DNA of 64,000 nucleotides, from contig NZ_LMAF01000002.1 of assembly GCF_001542875.1 (NCBI RefSeq), positions 1,387,501 to 1,451,500 on the forward strand, written 5' to 3'. A program made the position numbers and the translations under genes. The stretch comes from Erythrobacter sp. YT30. GTDB lineage: Bacteria; Pseudomonadota; Alphaproteobacteria; Sphingomonadales; Sphingomonadaceae. The stretch's first letter is position 1. Each line of letters begins with the position of its first letter. This document shows positions 50,832 to 60,562 of this stretch, piece after piece. The notes under the pieces are model-generated. The model was given only the letters and a program-made list of their open reading frames with translations, did not search any database and was not told where the DNA came from.

Positions 50832-51877
50832 ATGATCCCGCCCCCTTACATGGTCCCGACCGGCAAGCTGGCGATCCCGACACCGCGCTGCGCCCTAAAT
50901 CCCTCACCGAATTTATCGGTCAGGAAGCTGCCCGCGACAATCTGCGCGTTTTCATCGAAAGCGCCAAAGCTCGGGGCGAGGCGATGGATCACACGCTGTT
51001 CTTCGGGCCTCCAGGCCTTGGCAAAACGACACTTGCCCAGATTGTCGCTGCTGAACTCGGCGTCGGGTTTCGCGCCACTTCCGGTCCCGTCATTGCGAAG
51101 GCAGGCGATCTTGCGGCGCTCCTCACCAATCTTGAGCCGCATGACGTGCTGTTCATTGATGAGATTCACCGTCTCAATCCCGTGGTTGAGGAAGTGCTCT
51201 ATCCCGCGATGGAAGACCGCGCGCTCGATATCATTATCGGTGAAGGGCCCTCGGCACGCAGCGTTCGGATCGACTTGCCGCCTTTCACACTCATCGGGGC
51301 GACCACGCGGCAGGGGCTGCTCACCACGCCTTTGCGCGACCGGTTCGGCATTCCTGTTCGCCTGCAATTCTACACTCACGATGAGCTCGATCAGGTGGTG
51401 ACGCGCGGGGCGCGGCTGCTCGGCATGGCAATTGACGAGACCGGCGCGCGCGAGATTGCGCGCCGATCACGCGGGACGCCGCGCGTCGCAGGCCGACTGC
51501 TGAGAAGAGTCAGAGATTTCGCGCAGGTCGCCAAGGCCGAGACTATTACTCGAACCATTGCTGATGACGCGCTCACCCGGCTCGAGATTGACCGACTTGG
51601 CCTTGACGCGATGGATCGCAAATACCTCACCATGATTGCGAGCACTTATAAGGGCGGCCCGGTTGGCGTTGAAACACTGGCGGCTGGCCTTGCTGAACCG
51701 CGTGATACGGTGGAGGATGTGGTCGAACCTTACCTGATCCAGTTGGGGCTGTTGGCGCGCACCGCGCGCGGGCGAATGCTCAACGATGCGGGGTGGGAAC
51801 ATCTGGAAATGGCGCCCCCTGCACGCCCCTCCCAAGGTTCAGCGCAGTCCACTCCGGGCCTCTTCGACGATTCGTAA
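50828..51877 (+). CDS. ruvB: Holliday junction branch-migration helicase RuvB
   Basis: This is a 349-residue AAA+ motor: [18 protein letters not shown], Walker [18 protein letters not shown], Walker [13 protein letters not shown], sensor [21 protein letters not shown] and the winged helix near LDAMDRKYL. The C-terminal Ala/Pro-rich tail is variable. It overlaps the inserted membrane protein gene by 4 bp (ATGA), so its translation is coupled to that gene instead of directly to ruvA. Confidence 0.97.
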   Translation: MNDPAPLHGPDRQAGDPDTALRPKSLTEFIGQEAARDNLRVFIESAKARGEAMDHTLFFGPPGLGKTTLAQIVAAELGVGFRATSGPVIAKAGDLAALLTNLEPHDVLFIDEIHRLNPVVEEVLYPAMEDRALDIIIGEGPSARSVRIDLPPFTLIGATTRQGLLTTPLRDRFGIPVRLQFYTHDELDQVVTRGARLLGMAIDETGAREIARRSRGTPRVAGRLLRRVRDFAQVAKAETITRTIADDALTRLEIDRLGLDAMDRKYLTMIASTYKGGPVGVETLAAGLAEPRDTVEDVVEPYLIQLGLLARTARGRMLNDAGWEHLEMAPPARPSQGSAQSTPGLFDDS

Positions 51878-52119
51878 AGTAGGCGCGCAACGCGCGATTG
51901 GCCGCTGTTCGGGGCTAACAGATAGCTAACCAATTGGTCTCAAATCGGGACAGTCAGGTGCTAAATCGCGGTAATTCGGCGGTTTGAGGCAGAAGCGACT
52001 GGCTAAATATGGTTAAACTTATTGCAGTGTGATGCGCGGGAAGGGCATTACAGGGTTGCAAGGGGCAGGGGTGCGGGTTCGCTGCATGATGTCTTCACAC
52101 GCAAGCAAGGTCTAAAGCT

Positions 52120-53595
52120 ATGTCGTTCAAACTGGCTGCTGCAAAGCTATCCGCTGCTGTCGCAGGTGTCGCTCTGGTCCAGGGCGGGGCTGTTCGAGTG
52201 GCCGAGCCGTTGAACACTGACGATCCCGATTACACAACCAATCTGGATGTGCCGCGCGATGGGACCAAGCTGCAGCCGCTCCCGAATGAACCTCGCTATA
52301 TCAAGACGCGCGAACGTGTCATCCCTGAGCAGCGTCGCCGCATTATTGAGCGCACCGTCGAATGCGAGCCGCTGCCACCCGGCGTGGTCGCCGCTTCGGC
52401 TCCGCTACCCGCAGGCGCGACCCAGGCGTATTACGATCCGATTGAATGCCCACCGATTGCGCAGATAGCCTATGCGCCGGCTCCGCTGCCTCCGATTGCC
52501 CCTGTCCAAGGTGGCGGCGGGTTTGGCGCAGCGCCCGTTGTCGTCGGTGGCGGCGGCGGATTTAGTGGTTTTGGAGGCGGCTTTCTGGGCGGCTTCTTCG
52601 GCGGTGGCGGATCGTCATCGGGCGATGTGACCGTCAACAACTTCCTCGATGGGGAGCAAGTCGCGAGCTCTGGCGGGACAACGTCGACCACCACGAGTGG
52701 CGGCGAGCCCGGCGATGGCATCAATATCAACATCGATATCGATAACTCGACATCCACCGGTGCAGTATCGACGTCCACCGGTGCGGTCTCCACTTCAACC
52801 GGGACAGTTTCATCGAGCACAGGTGAAGTCTCCACATCGACGGGTTCGGTCTCGTCGAGCACCGGCGCAGTCAGCACGAGCACCAGCACGAGTTCCGGTA
52901 ACGTATCCTCTTCAACAGGTGCGGTGACGTCGAGTACCGGCGCTGTTTCAAGCTCGAGTTCATCGTCTTCATCCAGCTCCAGTTCTTCATCGAGCAGCAG
53001 TTCATCCTCGTCCTCGAGTTCTTCGAGCGGCGGCGGCAATACGAGCACGTCGGGAGGGGACTCGAGCTCGTCGGGTGGCGATTCCAGCTCCTCAGGTGGG
53101 GATTCGAGCTCGTCAGGTGGCGATTCCAGTTCTTCAGGGGGCGATTCCAGCTCTTCGGGCGGCGATAGCAGTTCATCGAGCGGCGGTTCTTCCAGCTCAG
53201 GCGGTTCATCCAGTTCTGGTGGATCCAGTTCGTCGGGCGGATCAAGCTCTGGTGATATGACGAGCAGCACCAGCTCCTCATCAAGCTCAAGCAGCACGTC
53301 GAGCTCGTCTTCTTCAAGCGGATCGTCAAGCGGCGGCTCGAGTTCCGGCAGCAGCACTAGCGGCGGTTCAAGCACGTCCGGCGGATCCAGCTCCGGCGCG
53401 ACGTCGAGTTCGTCTTCGTCCAGCTCTTCAAGTTCGAGCAGTTCTTCGAGCTCGGGCGGTACGACCACCACATCGAGTGGCGGCACAGATGTTCCGGCAC
53501 CGCCCATGATGATCCTATTTGGTGCAGCCGCAGCAGCCATCCTTGGCCGCAGAAAATTCGGCATCAAACAAGGCAGTGACGGCGCGGCCGCTTAA
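52120..53595 (+). CDS. Ser/Gly-rich exported protein with PEP-CTERM-like anchor
   Basis: This is a 491-residue protein. It has an N-terminal signal-like segment (MSFKLAAAKLSAAVAGVALV), an ordered region with TRERVIPEQRRRIIERTVEC and a few Cys, then a Gly-rich patch. About 300 residues of low complexity follow: STGAVSTSTGAVS units, a long Ser run and SSSSGGD heptads. It ends DVPAPPMMILFGAAAAAILG followed by RRKF, a Pro-rich tripartite sorting signal (motif, hydrophobic helix, Arg cluster) like the PEP-CTERM class cut by exosortase/archaeosortase-type enzymes. Probably a surface or matrix protein. No exosortase is in the window. AAGGTC lies 7 nt before the ATG. Confidence 0.8.
   Translation: MSFKLAAAKLSAAVAGVALVQGGAVRVAEPLNTDDPDYTTNLDVPRDGTKLQPLPNEPRYIKTRERVIPEQRRRIIERTVECEPLPPGVVAASAPLPAGATQAYYDPIECPPIAQIAYAPAPLPPIAPVQGGGGFGAAPVVVGGGGGFSGFGGGFLGGFFGGGGSSSGDVTVNNFLDGEQVASSGGTTSTTTSGGEPGDGININIDIDNSTSTGAVSTSTGAVSTSTGTVSSSTGEVSTSTGSVSSSTGAVSTSTSTSSGNVSSSTGAVTSSTGAVSSSSSSSSSSSSSSSSSSSSSSSSSSSGGGNTSTSGGDSSSSGGDSSSSGGDSSSSGGDSSSSGGDSSSSGGDSSSSSGGSSSSGGSSSSGGSSSSGGSSSGDMTSSTSSSSSSSSTSSSSSSSGSSSGGSSSGSSTSGGSSTSGGSSSGATSSSSSSSSSSSSSSSSSGGTTTTSSGGTDVPAPPMMILFGAAAAAILGRRKFGIKQGSDGAAA
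53050..53180 (+). repeat. 21-bp coding tandem repeats (SSSSGGD heptads)
   Basis: About six heptapeptide units SSSSGGD are encoded in tandem. The serine codons switch between TCN and AGC/AGT from unit to unit while the protein repeat is kept, which points to selection on the protein sequence rather than fresh DNA slippage. Confidence 0.75.
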
Positions 53596-53615
53596 CCTGA
53601 GGCGATAGAAACAAG

Positions 53616-53648
53616 AAGGGCTGCTCTCCGGTAGGAAAAGCCGCCCTT
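53616..53648 (+). terminator. Terminator after the Ser-rich protein gene
   Basis: AAGGGC (53616-53621) pairs with GCCCTT (53643-53648), with partial inner pairing, followed by TTCTTTT. It lies between two converging genes. Confidence 0.65.
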
Positions 53649-53665
53649 TTCTTTTGCCAAGGCGC

Positions 53666-54229
53666 TTATTGCTGGCCCTGCTGTTCCAGCTGCGAGAGTT
53701 GCGCGCGGAACTGAGCCATTGGGGTCGTTCCCACCCATGCCACGTCAGCGGTCGTCACCGTTTCGCCCAACTCCCAGACATTGGTGTAGCCATATCCCAC
53801 AAGATTGATGAAAGTCGGGATGTTGAGCGCCAGTGGCGCCTTCTTGAGCGGAATTGGCGAGACGTTGTCGCTGAAATTGTTGTTGCAATAAATCAGGATC
53901 ATTCGGTCTTTGTTATCGCCAATGACCTTGCGCAACTTGTCCTCGGTGAAGTCTGAGAACGGCAGATTGACGGCACCATCAATGTGGCCTTGTTCAAAAG
54001 CGGCGACCGATCGGGTGTCGAGGATCAACGTGTCAGGTTTTGACGCGTAGGCTTCGAACAGTTCGAGAGGGACAAGCCGCTCTTGCCGGATTCCCGCTAC
54101 TTCTTCGGTAAGCGCTGCAAAGCCTGCATAGTCGACTTCTTGCGCTTCATTGCTTTCACTTTGGGCGGAAATGGGTGACGCCACGATCGCGGATAGCAAA
54201 GCACCTGCCAGCAATACGGGTTTCGCCAT
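53666..54229 (-). CDS. Exported rhodanese-domain protein
   Basis: This is a 187-residue protein with a signal peptide (MAKPVLLAGALLSAIVASPISAQ pattern). The rhodanese fold shows LILDTRSVAAFEQGHIDGAVN and an active-site loop ILIYCNNNFSDN with one Cys. The Asn-rich loop differs from the usual CxxGxR and may not bind thiosulphate. The C-terminal half (NLVGYGYTNVWELG) matches the family. It works in the periplasm; the substrate is unknown. The start at 54229 is preferred over 54250 because it begins the signal peptide. Confidence 0.85.
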   Translation of the reverse strand: MAKPVLLAGALLSAIVASPISAQSESNEAQEVDYAGFAALTEEVAGIRQERLVPLELFEAYASKPDTLILDTRSVAAFEQGHIDGAVNLPFSDFTEDKLRKVIGDNKDRMILIYCNNNFSDNVSPIPLKKAPLALNIPTFINLVGYGYTNVWELGETVTTADVAWVGTTPMAQFRAQLSQLEQQGQQ

Positions 54230-54313
54230 GTCTCTTCCTCCTGACCTCACCGCGGATCATGAAGGAGGAGGTATGTCAGACAGATGAATGGACGAACGCT
54301 GCCCAATAAAGGT

Positions 54314-54829
54314 TTAGTCGGCGGGAAGCATGACGAGCTCATTATCCTGCGCCTGCCAAGCGAGAATGCCGCCCTCAAGATGAGTGGCTGGTTCGCCCGT
54401 ATGTGCTGCCAGTCTCTCGGCAACCAGACCTGATCTGCGTCCAGACCTGCAATAAAGAATTATGGGGCGATCATCGCCCTCGCTCACGACTGCGGGATCA
54501 AAGCTTGCCATCGCAATGTGTTCAGCACCGGGAATGACACCGTCTGCGACTTCTTCGTCCCTGCGCACATCAATGAGACGGATATCGCCTCGCGCTACTA
54601 TCGCCGCCAATTCATCGACACCGATGTCAATGATGCGGGCAGCCTGGGATGCTCTCGCTCCAGTATCCCTGCCATATTGCACGCTTTCGCTTGGCTCCGC
54701 GACTGACGCCAATTCAGGTAAAGGGAGGACGTCTGGAGCACCGTCCTTGTCATCCGATTGCGGCGCGCAGGCTGCGAGCGCCAGGCTTGAGAGCCCGCCA
54801 CCGACTGCCAAGAAAGCGCGCCGCATCAT
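54314..54829 (-). CDS. Rhodanese-like lipoprotein downstream of aconitase
   Basis: This is a protein of about 171 residues with a lipoprotein signal (MMRRAFLAVGGG, lipobox LAAC). The rhodanese domain is IRLIDVRRDEEVADGVIPGA with the active-site loop ILYCRSGRRSG, which has the standard Cys-x-x-Gly-Arg layout. It starts 4 bp after the aconitase stop, so it is co-transcribed. An ATG at 54826 is equally possible. A periplasmic sulphur-transfer or thiol role is likely but not proven. Confidence 0.82.
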   Translation of the reverse strand: MMRRAFLAVGGGLSSLALAACAPQSDDKDGAPDVLPLPELASVAEPSESVQYGRDTGARASQAARIIDIGVDELAAIVARGDIRLIDVRRDEEVADGVIPGAEHIAMASFDPAVVSEGDDRPIILYCRSGRRSGLVAERLAAHTGEPATHLEGGILAWQAQDNELVMLPAD

Positions 54830-54833
54830 CCGA

Positions 54834-57506
54834 TCACGCAGCCAGCTTGCGAAGCACGTAATGGAGGATGCCGCCATTGCGGTAATATTCCATTTCGTTC
54901 GCTGTATCGATGCGGCAGAGCGCAGTGAAAGTGAAGCTGGTGCCATCGCCGCGAGTGACGTCGATTTCCAGTTGCTGACCAGGCGTGAGGTCCGCGAGAC
55001 CCTTGATGCAGAATGTGCAATCCGCATCGAGGTTCAGCGTCTCACGAGTGTCACCGCCGGTGAACTGCAGTGGAAGAACGCCCATACCGACAAGGTTTGA
55101 GCGGTGAATGCGTTCAAAGCTTTCAACGATGACCGCGCGCACGCCCAAAAGGATCGTGCCCTTTGCGGCCCAGTCGCGTGAAGAGCCCGTGCCGTATTCC
55201 TTGCCGCCCACGACGATCAGCGGGGTGCCGTCCGCCTTGTGCTTCATCGCCGCGTCGTAAATCGGCATTTGTTCGCCGTTGTATGTTGTTACGCCGCCTT
55301 CAACGCCGGGGACCATTTCGTTCTTGATGCGGATATTGGCGAAAGTGCCGCGCATCATCACGTCATGGTTGCCGCGGCGCGAGCCGTATGAATTGAAGTC
55401 CTTCTTCGCGACCTGATTGCTCTTCAAGTATTCGCCTGCGGGCGAGTCTTCCTTGATTGCGCCGGCCGGTGAGATGTGGTCGGTCGTGACGGAATCGCCC
55501 AGAACCGCGAGCGGTTTGGCGTTCACGATATCTTCAACCGGAGCAGGCTCCATGCCCATGCCCTCAAAGTAGGGCGGATTGGCGACATAGGTGCTGCCTG
55601 CGCGCCACTGATAGGTGTCGGATGGTTCTACCGTGATTGCCTGCCAGTGCTCATCGCCATCATAGACGTTGGCATAACGGCTTTCGAACATCGAACGGTC
55701 GATATTTGCTGCGCGGTGTTCGGCAATTTCTGCGTTGCTTGGCCACAGATCGGCAAGCATCACGTCATTGCCTTCTTTATCCTGACCAAGCGGAGTGGTG
55801 GTGATGTCTTCGGTGACGGTGCCTTTCAGCGCATAGGCGACTACGAGCGGCGGCGATGCGAGGAAGTTGGCGCGCACGTCCTGGCTGACGCGCCCTTCGA
55901 AGTTGCGGTTTCCTGAGAGCACCGACGCAGCGACGATATCGTTACCGTTGATTGCCTTGCTGATCGGCGGGGCGAGCGGGCCTGAATTGCCGATGCAGGT
56001 CGTGCAGCCGTAACCGACGAGGTCAAAGCCGATAGCGTCGAGATCGTCCTGAAGCCCGGATTTCACGAGGTAATCGGTGACCACCTGGCTTCCCGGTGCA
56101 AGCGATGTCTTTACCCAGGGCTTGGGCTGCATGCCGCGCTCGTTTGCCTTTTTGGCGACAAGGCCGGCGGCGATCAGCACATCGGGGTTGGAAGTGTTTG
56201 TGCAGCTGGTGATTGCCGCGATCACGACGTCACCATCGCCAATATCGTGATCTTTCCCTTCGACTGCCGTGCGGACGGGAGCTTCTTTCTTGTAGACCTT
56301 GGCAAGATCGCCGTTGAACAGCTCGTCCACCTCAGGGAGGATCACGCGATCCTGCGGGCGCTTCGGTCCGGCAAGACTTGGGACGACGCTTGCGACGTCG
56401 AGCTCGAGGGTGTTCGAGAATACAGGCTCGTGCGCCGGATCGAACCACATACCCTGTTCTTTGGCATAGGCTTCAACAAGAGCGATATTCTCTTCGCTGC
56501 GGCCCGTGAGGCGCAGGTAATCGATGGTCTTGTCATCGATGCCGAAGAACCCGCACGTTGCGCCATATTCGGGCGCCATGTTGGCGATGGTTGCGCGATC
56601 AGCGAGGGTCAGATTGGCAACGCCTTCGCCATAGAATTCAACGAAACGGCCAACCACGCCGACTTCGCGCAGCATTTGCACGCAGGTCAGGACAAGGTCA
56701 GTCGCGGTAACGCCTTCGGCCATCTTGCCGGTCAGTTTGAAGCCGACGACTTCAGGGATCAGCATCGAGATCGGCTGGCCGAGCATTGCGGCTTCAGCTT
56801 CAATCCCGCCAACACCCCAACCGAGCACGCCAAGACCGTTGATCATCGTTGTGTGCGAATCGGTGCCGACGCAAGTGTCAGGATAGGCGACCATTTCGCC
56901 GTTCTCATCCGCGCTCGACCAGATGCCTTGCGCGATGTGTTCTAGGTTTACCTGGTGGCAGATGCCGGTTCCGGGAGGCACGGCTGAGAAGTTTTCAAAG
57001 CTCTTCGATCCCCATTTGAGGAAGTCATACCGCTCAGCGTTGCGCTCATATTCGAGCGCCATATTGGCTTCCATCGCTTTGGGGTGGCCAAATTCGTCGA
57101 CCATGACCGAGTGGTCGATCACGAGGTTGACGGGCACCTGCGGATTGATCTTTGCCGTGTCGCCGCCCAGCTCCTTGATCGCATCGCGCATAGCTGCAAG
57201 GTCAACAACGCAAGGAACGCCGGTGAAATCCTGTAGAAGCACGCGCGCAGGGCGGTACTGGATTTCGTTGCCTGTTTTGGGATTTTGCTGCCAGTCGACG
57301 ATTGCCTGGATGTGCTCTTTGCCAACCGTGAAGCCTTCATCTTCAAAACGCAGCAGGTTTTCGAGCAGCACTTTCATCGAGATCGGCAGCTTCGACACAT
57401 CACCCATCTGCTCTGATGCCTTGGCGAGCGAATAGTAAGCGTACTGCTTGCCGTTTACGTCAAGCGTTGAACGGGTGGCGAGCGTGTCCTTGCCGATAGC
57501 TGTCAT
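54834..57506 (-). CDS. acnA: Aconitate hydratase
   Basis: This is an 890-residue [4Fe-4S] enzyme of the TCA cycle (citrate to isocitrate), also an iron-responsive RNA-binding protein in many bacteria. Cluster and substrate motifs visible are [57 protein letters not shown] and [15 protein letters not shown]. The length is normal for AcnA. The start at 57506 (MTAIGKD) is preferred; the longer frame adds an atypical leader. Confidence 0.97.
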   Translation of the reverse strand: MTAIGKDTLATRSTLDVNGKQYAYYSLAKASEQMGDVSKLPISMKVLLENLLRFEDEGFTVGKEHIQAIVDWQQNPKTGNEIQYRPARVLLQDFTGVPCVVDLAAMRDAIKELGGDTAKINPQVPVNLVIDHSVMVDEFGHPKAMEANMALEYERNAERYDFLKWGSKSFENFSAVPPGTGICHQVNLEHIAQGIWSSADENGEMVAYPDTCVGTDSHTTMINGLGVLGWGVGGIEAEAAMLGQPISMLIPEVVGFKLTGKMAEGVTATDLVLTCVQMLREVGVVGRFVEFYGEGVANLTLADRATIANMAPEYGATCGFFGIDDKTIDYLRLTGRSEENIALVEAYAKEQGMWFDPAHEPVFSNTLELDVASVVPSLAGPKRPQDRVILPEVDELFNGDLAKVYKKEAPVRTAVEGKDHDIGDGDVVIAAITSCTNTSNPDVLIAAGLVAKKANERGMQPKPWVKTSLAPGSQVVTDYLVKSGLQDDLDAIGFDLVGYGCTTCIGNSGPLAPPISKAINGNDIVAASVLSGNRNFEGRVSQDVRANFLASPPLVVAYALKGTVTEDITTTPLGQDKEGNDVMLADLWPSNAEIAEHRAANIDRSMFESRYANVYDGDEHWQAITVEPSDTYQWRAGSTYVANPPYFEGMGMEPAPVEDIVNAKPLAVLGDSVTTDHISPAGAIKEDSPAGEYLKSNQVAKKDFNSYGSRRGNHDVMMRGTFANIRIKNEMVPGVEGGVTTYNGEQMPIYDAAMKHKADGTPLIVVGGKEYGTGSSRDWAAKGTILLGVRAVIVESFERIHRSNLVGMGVLPLQFTGGDTRETLNLDADCTFCIKGLADLTPGQQLEIDVTRGDGTSFTFTALCRIDTANEMEYYRNGGILHYVLRKLAA

Positions 57507-57716
57507 AGCGTCGAATTTCCCTTTGGCTTTGTTTTGGAGCGCCAAATCCCAATGGCGCGTAAGTGCTCGGATCACCTGCGCTTTCATGGGCGCGAGGTCA
57601 AGAGCGGTATTTGCCGCGCGCGCCCGGGTGAAATGTTACCAGAGTTTACTACCGCTTTGCGTCAATGCCGTGGCAAACCTTTGCGTGTTGTGAAGCGCGG
57701 GGAGGAGTCGCACAGC

Positions 57717-57872
57717 ATGGGTACAGACGAGGACGCGCCGGCTCAGAAAAACAGCCTTTGGGCAGGTTTGATGGCCGCGGTCATGCTGGTCGGCTTCTGT
57801 TTCACAATCGCCCTCGTGACGTCGGGAAATGCGTCGATAGCGGCCACTTCCGAGCCGCAGTCTGCAGACTGA
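57717..57872 (+). CDS. Small membrane protein of 51 residues
   Basis: A strong ribosome-binding site (GGGGAGGAG) lies 9 bp before the ATG. The protein has a short acidic N-terminus (MGTDEDAPAQKN), one hydrophobic helix (WAGLMAAVMLVGFCFTIALV) and a polar tail. No family is recognised. It is divergent from acnA and followed by two tandem hairpins, the second a clear terminator. Confidence 0.6.
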   Translation: MGTDEDAPAQKNSLWAGLMAAVMLVGFCFTIALVTSGNASIAATSEPQSAD

Positions 57873-57918
57873 CAGTCACGAGGGCACTCTCTCGGGTACG
57901 CATTAGTTGAGGAAAGAA

Positions 57919-57950
57919 TCGCGTTTCCAACCCTGACCAAGGAAACGCGA
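57919..57950 (+). repeat. Perfect 10-bp dyad before the terminator
   Basis: TCGCGTTTCC (57919-57928) and GGAAACGCGA (57941-57950) are exact inverted arms with a 12-nt loop, two bases upstream of the terminator hairpin. It could be an RNA structure in the 3' UTR of the 51-residue gene or a binding site. Confidence 0.5.
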
Positions 57951-57952
57951 CG

Positions 57953-57983
57953 CCGGGGTGGCCGCTTTATGCAGCCGCCCCGG
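57953..57983 (+). terminator. Rho-independent terminator
   Basis: CCGGGGTGGC (57953-57962) pairs with GCCGCCCCGG (57974-57983) with one G-U, followed by TTTTATTTT. It ends the transcript of the 51-residue gene and faces the converging DMT transporter gene. Confidence 0.85.
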
Positions 57984-58008
57984 TTTTATTTTGAGCTGCG
58001 GTTTTGGT

Positions 58009-58914
58009 CTATGCCGGTTCTGTTTGTGGCTGCTTCGCCGATGACGCACGCGCCACAATCCAGCAACCCGAAACAATAAGCGCCGTTCCCGCAAGGGTGG
58101 TGAGCGTCACGCTCTCCCCAAAGAAAAGCCAGCCGAAAATGCTTGCCCAGGCAAATCCTGAATATTCAATCGGAACCAAGGCCTGCGCTTCTGCGCGGGC
58201 ATAGGCCCATGCGATCGCCATCGCGCCCAAAACGGTAAGCAATCCTGCGGCCGCGATATCGCTCGCAATGGCAGTGGGCGGACTGATCCATAGAAAAGGC
58301 GCGAAGAGCAACAGGACAAGACCGCCAATGCCGCTGTGAAAGGTCGCAATTTCCAATGGGCCTGCAACCTGCGACTGGCGGCGGATCACCACGAAATTGT
58401 AGGCATAGAGCAGGGCGGAGAAAAGCAGGGATGTCATGCCAAGCGCAGCATCTTCATCAAAAGAACCATCGCCCATGCGCCCGCCGATGATCACGAGCGT
58501 TCCGGCAAACCCTAAAAGGCTGGCAAATACCGCGGCGCGCTTGATCTCCTCGCCCAGCAGAATACGTGCGAGATAGAGCGCAAGCAGCGGCGCGACGAAG
58601 CTTAATGCAATAGCTTCTGCGAGAGGCAGCTTGGTGAGCGCGAAGAAAAAGCTCAGAGCCATGAAGGCGGAAATGATGCCGCGTTCAAGATGCAGCTTCA
58701 TAACCGGCCGACTGGGCCATTTGGGTCGGCGGACGAGCCATATGGGTGCGATTATAGCGGTCGCGGCCAGCGATCTTAGAACGGTCGCCGTATAGGCGCC
58801 TGCTTCCAGCGCCGCATCCTTCATGAATGCATCCATCAGCGACAGAAATCCGACGCCAGCAAAGGCTGCAAACAGAGCTGCGATGGGAGAATGGCTGGCG
58901 GAAGGCGCTTGCAT
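58009..58914 (-). CDS. DMT-superfamily (EamA) transporter
   Basis: This is a 301-residue protein with ten hydrophobic helices in two EamA repeats (the first opens AALFAAFAGVGFLSLMDAFM; the second starts near TSLLFSALLYAYNFVVIRR). The family exports metabolites such as amino acids, and the substrate cannot be told from sequence. The first Met is used, 222 bp from the divergent L,D-transpeptidase gene. Confidence 0.88.
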   Translation of the reverse strand: MQAPSASHSPIAALFAAFAGVGFLSLMDAFMKDAALEAGAYTATVLRSLAATAIIAPIWLVRRPKWPSRPVMKLHLERGIISAFMALSFFFALTKLPLAEAIALSFVAPLLALYLARILLGEEIKRAAVFASLLGFAGTLVIIGGRMGDGSFDEDAALGMTSLLFSALLYAYNFVVIRRQSQVAGPLEIATFHSGIGGLVLLLFAPFLWISPPTAIASDIAAAGLLTVLGAMAIAWAYARAEAQALVPIEYSGFAWASIFGWLFFGESVTLTTLAGTALIVSGCWIVARASSAKQPQTEPA

Positions 58915-59137
58915 TGGCGTTCCCCCTAACCGTCAGCGACAGCAAGGTCACGCGCGCATCTTCTGACAATCCGACTTATATGCGCGATAAACGGAATAAA
59001 TGTGCAGGATTCAGGCGATTGTAAGGCAATCTGGTTGATAGTCGCGGCGCAGAAAGGATATATCTCGCCTCACTGGATCGGAATTGCGTCCTTGGCTGCA
59101 GGTTCGGTTGAGGGTTGGGATAATTAGGTAAGGCACT

Positions 59138-60562
59138 ATGCGAATTTGGACGGGCACTGGCACTGGTGTGGGCTTGGGTAAGCTCCATGGCCTCAATGGA
59201 CTGACGAAGAGCGGCCTTGCTGGCGCGGCATTGCTGACTGGCGTATCGACTTTTTCAGGTGTTGCCATCGCTCAAGAAGCCGAAGCAGATGCGCAAGCGA
59301 GCGAGGAAATCACCCAGGAGGTCACTGCGCCTGCCATGATTTCGGAGCCGATCATCCAGGGCGGCCTCGAAGAACCCGCGCCTTTGGTGCAGGAATGGAG
59401 CGTCGAGAACGCACAAAGCCTGATCGCCGTGATCGAAGGGATCGCTTCAGAAGGGCTCGATCCGGCTGACTATGATCTGCAAGCCCTGCAAACCGCGATT
59501 GCGTCGGGTCCGTCGGCTGAACTTAACCAGATAGCGTCCAGAAATTTCGGCTGGTTGGTCGAAGATCTGCGCGATGGCCGCACACCGCAAGATGCTCGCA
59601 AGCAATGGTTTGTGGTTGATCCGGATCGCGAGACCTATCGCACTGGAGATCTGCTGACGAAAGCGCTTGAAACGGGCGATGTTGCGGGAACCCTGATGGA
59701 GCTCAACCCCTCCCATCCCGATTACGCCATGCTGAAAGCCGAACTGGCTGCGACCCCCGAAACCGAGACTGCGAAGCGTAAGCTGATCCGCGCGAACATG
59801 GATCGCTGGCGCTGGCTGGGGCGCGATCTTGGCAAGATCTACCTGATCAGCAATGTGCCCGAATATCAGCTGCGACTCACCGTTGGTGACAGGATCATCA
59901 AGAGTTATCGCACGATCGTGGGCAAGCCTGGCCGCACCGCGACACCGCAGCTAGCAGAGGATGTTTCAGGCGTTGTCTTCAACCCCACATGGACCGTTCC
60001 GCAATCCATCGTCAAAGGTGAAGGACTGGGCCAGCGCGTGCTTAACAATCCTGGCTGGGCAAAGGCCAAGGGATACAAGGCGACTAAGGGCGCAAATGGC
60101 TGGATCACTGTGGTGCAGCAGCCCGGGCCGACCAATTCGCTTGGCCGGATGAAGCTCGAAATGCCCAACCCGCACGCAATTTTCTTCCACGACACACCCT
60201 CGCGCCACCTGTTCGACAAGGCCGATCGTGCGCTCAGCCATGGCTGCATTCGCACCGAAAGCGCGTTGGAAGTTGCCATGATGGTTGCGATCCTCGGCAA
60301 AGGCGCGACCAAGGAAGAAGCCGTCGAAATCTCAACTTCGGGCGAATACACCAAGGTGATGAATGAGCGGAAACTGCCCGCTTACATCACGTATTTCACC
60401 ATGGCGACCGATGTGAACGGCGAGATGACGACGTTCAAGGACATTTATGACCGCGACGCTCCCGTTCTGGCGAGCCTCGAAAAACCGCGCGAACGTGATC
60501 GCAGCTATGAGATTGATGACGAGATTATCGTGATCGAGAATAACCCTCTGGCAGAGGGTTAA
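59138..60562 (+). CDS. L,D-transpeptidase of the YcbB/LdtD type
   Basis: This is a 474-residue exported protein. It has an N-terminal hydrophobic signal (about residues 24-44, ending AIA-QE), then an acidic stretch, a peptidoglycan-binding/scaffold part and the YkuD domain. The catalytic motif is LSHGCIRTE, with Cys370 and HDTPSRHLFD upstream. It forms 3-3 cross-links in peptidoglycan or attaches proteins to it. It ends 4 bp inside the next, converging L,D-transpeptidase-like gene. Confidence 0.9.
   Translation: MRIWTGTGTGVGLGKLHGLNGLTKSGLAGAALLTGVSTFSGVAIAQEAEADAQASEEITQEVTAPAMISEPIIQGGLEEPAPLVQEWSVENAQSLIAVIEGIASEGLDPADYDLQALQTAIASGPSAELNQIASRNFGWLVEDLRDGRTPQDARKQWFVVDPDRETYRTGDLLTKALETGDVAGTLMELNPSHPDYAMLKAELAATPETETAKRKLIRANMDRWRWLGRDLGKIYLISNVPEYQLRLTVGDRIIKSYRTIVGKPGRTATPQLAEDVSGVVFNPTWTVPQSIVKGEGLGQRVLNNPGWAKAKGYKATKGANGWITVVQQPGPTNSLGRMKLEMPNPHAIFFHDTPSRHLFDKADRALSHGCIRTESALEVAMMVAILGKGATKEEAVEISTSGEYTKVMNERKLPAYITYFTMATDVNGEMTTFKDIYDRDAPVLASLEKPRERDRSYEIDDEIIVIENNPLAEG

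Noticed and set aside
52745-53500. Possible CRISPR-like array in the repeat region
   Set aside because: The repeats are in-frame Ser/Gly codons of 18-21 bp with no unique spacers and no cas genes. No CRISPR array was seen anywhere in the window.
52470-53567. 365-codon minus-strand open frame antisense to the Ser-rich protein gene
   Set aside because: It is the reverse reading of Ser/Gly repeats, giving Leu/Glu/Asp/Pro runs, with no ribosome-binding site. The plus strand has a signal peptide and a sorting tail.
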